From: Parcubacteria group bacterium GW2011_GWA2_50_10b
GTDB lineage: Bacteria > Patescibacteriota > Minisyncoccia > Phycocordibacterales > Zambryskibacteraceae
Reading direction: 5' to 3'
Assembly: GCA_001004085.1 (NCBI GenBank)
Contig: LCQJ01000016.1
Location: 1-7,111 of the forward strand
Length of the DNA stretch: 7,111 nucleotides
Shown: in pieces, positions 5,049 to 7,111 of the stretch
Layout of the letters: each line of letters starts with the position of its first letter
Position numbering within the stretch: position 1 is the first letter of the stretch
Notes under the pieces: generated by a model
What the model saw: only the letters and a program-made list of their open reading frames with translations
Told to the model about the DNA's origin: nothing
Database searches by the model: none
Made by a program: the position numbers and the translations under genes

Positions 5049-6722
5049 ATGAGCCTTATCGAAGCCATTAAAAAGGATTTCAAGGGCGAAGTCGCCGAAA
5101 CGGACGAGAAACTGGAAGCTTACAGCCGCGACGCCAGTTTGTTTAAAGTGAGGCCGAAAGCGGTGGTTTATCCGCAAGATGCCAAAGACATCGAGCACCT
5201 GGTCCAATTTGCCAAAGAGCACAAGACTATCGACCCGACGATATCGCTGACCGTCCGGGCGGCCGGTTCCGACATGAGCGGCGGACCGCTCAACGAGTCA
5301 ATCATCGCCGACGTCACCAAGCACCTAAACCGTTTGGGCGAGATTAAGGCCGCAGGCACCAGGGTCGAGCCGGGCGTTTTCTACCGCGATTTCGAAAAAG
5401 AGACGCTCAAGCAAGGTTTGATTCTGCCGTGCTACCCGGCTTCCAAAAGCCTGTGCGCCCTAGGCGGCATGATTGCCAACAACTGCGCGGGAGAAAAAAC
5501 CTTGCGCTACGGCAAGATGGAAAACTTCGTCGCAGAATCTAAATGGGTCTTCTCCGATGGCAACGAATACGTCGTTAAACCCATGTCAAGGGGCACCCTT
5601 GACATTAAAATAGCCCAAAATGATTTTGAAGGGAATATTTATAAAGAAATTTTTAACCTAATCCGGGAGAACCAAGAGATATTGAAAGCTGCCAAGCCGA
5701 AAGTCTCCAAGAATTCGGCTGGATACTATCTTTGGAATGTCTGCCCCTCGATGACACTCGGGGTAAAGGACAGCGACTATTTTTTCGACTTGAACAAACT
5801 CTTGGTCGGCTCCCAGGGCACGCTCGGCATCATGACCGAGGCGACGGTGAGACTAGTGCCGGTCGAGAAAGCTTCCGAGCTTTTTGTCATCTTTCTCTCC
5901 GACCTTTCCCGCCTGGCGGAACTGGTCAACGTCATTTTACCCACCGGTCCGGATTCCATCGAGTCCTACGATGACGCCACCATGAAGCTCGCCTTCCGCT
6001 TCTTCCCCGAAATGCTCAAGAGCCTCAAGCCCAAACATTTTTTCTCCCTCGTTCTCTCTTTTATCCCGGAACTCTGGATGATGCTCAAGGGCGGCATACC
6101 GAAACTGATTCTCCTGGTCGAATACTCGGGCCAGAGCAAAACGGAGCTTGACGGCAAGATTGAAAACCTTGAGCGGCTCATCAACCCTTTCAAACTCGTT
6201 TCGAGAAAAACTTTGTCGAAAGAGGAGTCGGACAAATATTGGACGGTCAGGCGCGAAAGCTTTAACCTTTTGCGCAAACACGTGCACGGCTTCCGCACGG
6301 CGCCATTCGTGGACGACGTGGTGGTGCAACCAAAGGACATGCCGGAGTTCCTGCCTAAGATGCGCGCTATTCTCGACTCATACAAACTGAACTACACCAT
6401 CGCCGGCCACGCCGGGAACGGCAACTTCCACATCATCCCGCTTATGAATATGAAGGAGAAGACTAATATCGAAGTAATTAAGGAGGTGGCGGATAAGGTC
6501 TACTCGCTCGTCGCGGAATACAAAGGTTCCATTACCGGCGAGCACAACGACGGCATCGTCCGTACGCCGTATCTTTCTAAAATGTATAGTCCCTCCGTAC
6601 TCGGCCTTTTCCAGAAGACCAAAGACATCTTCGACCCGCAAAACATTTTCAACCCGGGCAAGAAGGTCAACGGCACTCTCGCCTACCTGGAATCCCACAT
6701 TGACACTGGTGCTCATTCGTGA
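5049..6722 (+). CDS. FAD-linked oxidase / D-2-hydroxyacid dehydrogenase (GlcD-like)
   Basis: This 557-residue flavoprotein of the VAO/PCMH family likely oxidises a 2-hydroxy acid such as D-lactate or glycolate. The FAD domain has VRAAGSDMSGG (69-79), PASKSLCALGGMIANNCAGE (130-149) and GSQGTLGIMTEATVRLVP (254-271). The FAD-oxidase C-terminal domain has FVDDVVV (420-426), GHAGNGNFH (453-461), GEHNDG (497-502) and FNPGK (534-538). His454, His461 and Glu498 match the metal/substrate site of D-2-hydroxyacid dehydrogenases; Asn500 replaces the usual Gly of GEHGDG. The protein stops after the flavin part, so the iron-sulfur domain fused to some relatives is absent and an outside electron acceptor is needed. 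A hydrophobic stretch at about 331-358 could touch the membrane. No Shine-Dalgarno precedes the ATG. A perfect 10-bp hairpin lies at residues 179-186. Confidence 0.87.
   Translation: MSLIEAIKKDFKGEVAETDEKLEAYSRDASLFKVRPKAVVYPQDAKDIEHLVQFAKEHKTIDPTISLTVRAAGSDMSGGPLNESIIADVTKHLNRLGEIKAAGTRVEPGVFYRDFEKETLKQGLILPCYPASKSLCALGGMIANNCAGEKTLRYGKMENFVAESKWVFSDGNEYVVKPMSRGTLDIKIAQNDFEGNIYKEIFNLIRENQEILKAAKPKVSKNSAGYYLWNVCPSMTLGVKDSDYFFDLNKLLVGSQGTLGIMTEATVRLVPVEKASELFVIFLSDLSRLAELVNVILPTGPDSIESYDDATMKLAFRFFPEMLKSLKPKHFFSLVLSFIPELWMMLKGGIPKLILLVEYSGQSKTELDGKIENLERLINPFKLVSRKTLSKEESDKYWTVRRESFNLLRKHVHGFRTAPFVDDVVVQPKDMPEFLPKMRAILDSYKLNYTIAGHAGNGNFHIIPLMNMKEKTNIEVIKEVADKVYSLVAEYKGSITGEHNDGIVRTPYLSKMYSPSVLGLFQKTKDIFDPQNIFNPGKKVNGTLAYLESHIDTGAHS
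5583..5605. repeat. Perfect intragenic hairpin in the oxidase, 10-bp arms
   Basis: ATGTCAAGGG (5583-5592) pairs perfectly with CCCTTGACAT (5596-5605) around a GCA loop. It is read as residues 179-186 (MSRGTLDI) of the oxidase, in a surface-like stretch between the SDGNEY segment and the conserved QNDFEG segment. There is no T-tract after it. Confidence 0.88.
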
Positions 6723-6753
6723 TAGTGTTTGATTAGAAACAGTTTCAGTTTCA

Positions 6754-6759
6754 GAGGAG
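6754..6759 (+). promoter_or_regulatory. Shine-Dalgarno of the 3' membrane-protein gene
   Basis: GAGGAG lies five bases before the ATG at 6765, in a 42-bp gap after the oxidase stop. It fixes the start of the partial gene. Confidence 0.75.
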
Positions 6760-6764
6760 TGAAC

Positions 6765-7111
6765 ATGTATACCATTTTGGCTCTCGCGATTATGGTGCTG
6801 GTCCCTCTCTCGCTCATCGCCGGCTTCCTGCCACGCCAAGAGGATGGTGAGCCCAGCTACTTCTCTCTCACTATCCTCGTAGCGGGCGCCCTGTTCACCA
6901 CCATAGGCATCGGGCTGTATTGGACACGAGATGTGTGGCTGATCCACCGCCTGGATATGAATGGGTGGAGCATAGCATGGGTTTTCTCCCGGAACTTCTT
7001 GTTGTATTTCTCTCCGCTCATTGCTCTTGAGACAGGGGCTTTCATTCGGCGGAGAGTCAATACAGCCAGAGGGCGGACCAAGAAAGCGCCCAAGCTGTGG
7101 TATCAGGCGGG
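6765..7111 (+). CDS. Unrecognised membrane protein, 5' part (runs off window)
   Basis: The frame opens at ATG 6765 behind a good Shine-Dalgarno and stays open for 115 codons to the window edge. I do not recognise a family. Three hydrophobic segments are visible, about residues 3-22, 32-53 and 68-94, the last holding Arg76 and Glu89. A strongly basic stretch (RRRVNTARGRTKK, 95-107) follows, which by the positive-inside rule should be cytoplasmic. Two acidic residues and a glycine-rich turn (QEDGEP, 25-30) separate the first two helices. Its 42-bp distance from the oxidase permits co-transcription. Function is unknown; a minus-strand frame over the same bases lacks any start signal and is taken as a shadow. 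Confidence 0.7.
   Translation, partial: MYTILALAIMVLVPLSLIAGFLPRQEDGEPSYFSLTILVAGALFTTIGIGLYWTRDVWLIHRLDMNGWSIAWVFSRNFLLYFSPLIALETGAFIRRRVNTARGRTKKAPKLWYQA

Noticed and set aside
5275..5292. Hairpin TGAGCGG/CCGCTCA with a 4-nt loop in the oxidase gene
   Set aside because: Seven-base arms with short loops are expected by chance in a window of this size, and it encodes the conserved FAD-binding motif.
5868..5885. A terminator-like AAAGCT/AGCTTT stem followed by T's
   Set aside because: The stem is only 6 bp, mostly A/T, and lies in the middle of the conserved oxidase reading frame.
6736..6752. GAAAC/GTTTC inverted repeats and a CAGTTT direct repeat before the 3' gene
   Set aside because: Units of 5-6 bp are too short to call an operator, terminator or repeat element.
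6378..6947. A 189-codon minus-strand open frame across the end of the oxidase and the following gene
   Set aside because: It crosses the well-supported oxidase C-terminus antisense, shows no family motif and has no ribosome site; the plus-strand genes have both.
1..7111. CRISPR array, tRNA, rRNA or transposase gene
   Set aside because: No regularly spaced repeats, cloverleaf-like sequence, rRNA signature or transposase motif was seen on either strand.

Overview
The window is a compact central-carbon-metabolism neighbourhood of a bacterium. It carries a truncated ribulose-phosphate 3-epimerase, a transketolase split over two genes, a membrane fatty-acid desaturase, a PfkB-family sugar kinase, a class II fructose-bisphosphate aldolase, an FAD-linked oxidase and the start of an unrecognised membrane protein. 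The two-gene transketolase, the styles of the kinase and aldolase, the tiny or overlapping gene junctions and start codons without leaders suggest a Patescibacteria/CPR genome, perhaps a Parcubacteria lineage. This is judged from remembered family resemblance and not from a search. TGA is used as a stop at the ends of the aldolase and the oxidase, so the code is not one in which TGA is glycine (SR1/Gracilibacteria).

Layout. Positions 1-3066 (+) read as one unit: rpe (5' end missing), transketolase N-half (overlapping rpe by 25 nt), transketolase C-half (TAATG junction), then the desaturase, which has its own strong Shine-Dalgarno and a GTG start. A perfect 15-bp stem hairpin with a short T-tract (3071-3110) ends this unit. 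The kinase (3109-4089) lies on the minus strand and converges on the same hairpin. The kinase and the aldolase (4106-4984, +) are divergent, with only 16 bp between their start codons. In that gap two -10-like hexamers on opposite strands overlap, so both transcripts are predicted to begin at or next to their ATG. After the aldolase a 64-bp spacer, almost wholly bounded by a long inverted repeat, leads into the FAD oxidase (5049-6722). A membrane-protein gene with a good Shine-Dalgarno then runs off the window at 7111.

How the genes fit together. The epimerase and transketolase belong to the non-oxidative pentose phosphate pathway, which exchanges pentoses with fructose 6-phosphate and glyceraldehyde 3-phosphate. 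The aldolase interconverts fructose 1,6-bisphosphate and triose phosphates. A PfkB kinase sharing a promoter region with an aldolase is a reasonable, unproven candidate for the fructose-6-phosphate kinase joining the two. The FAD oxidase probably oxidises a 2-hydroxy acid such as lactate or glycolate. The desaturase is the outlier: it acts on lipid acyl chains.

The most unusual layer is structural. Besides the terminator there are several long inverted repeats, three of them inside genes: a perfect 20-bp palindrome in the kinase, a 13-bp-arm repeat exactly under an apparent in-frame insertion in the aldolase, and a 10-bp-arm hairpin in the oxidase. A 14-bp-arm repeat fills the aldolase-oxidase spacer. 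Together they suggest small palindromic elements that invade both spacers and reading frames.
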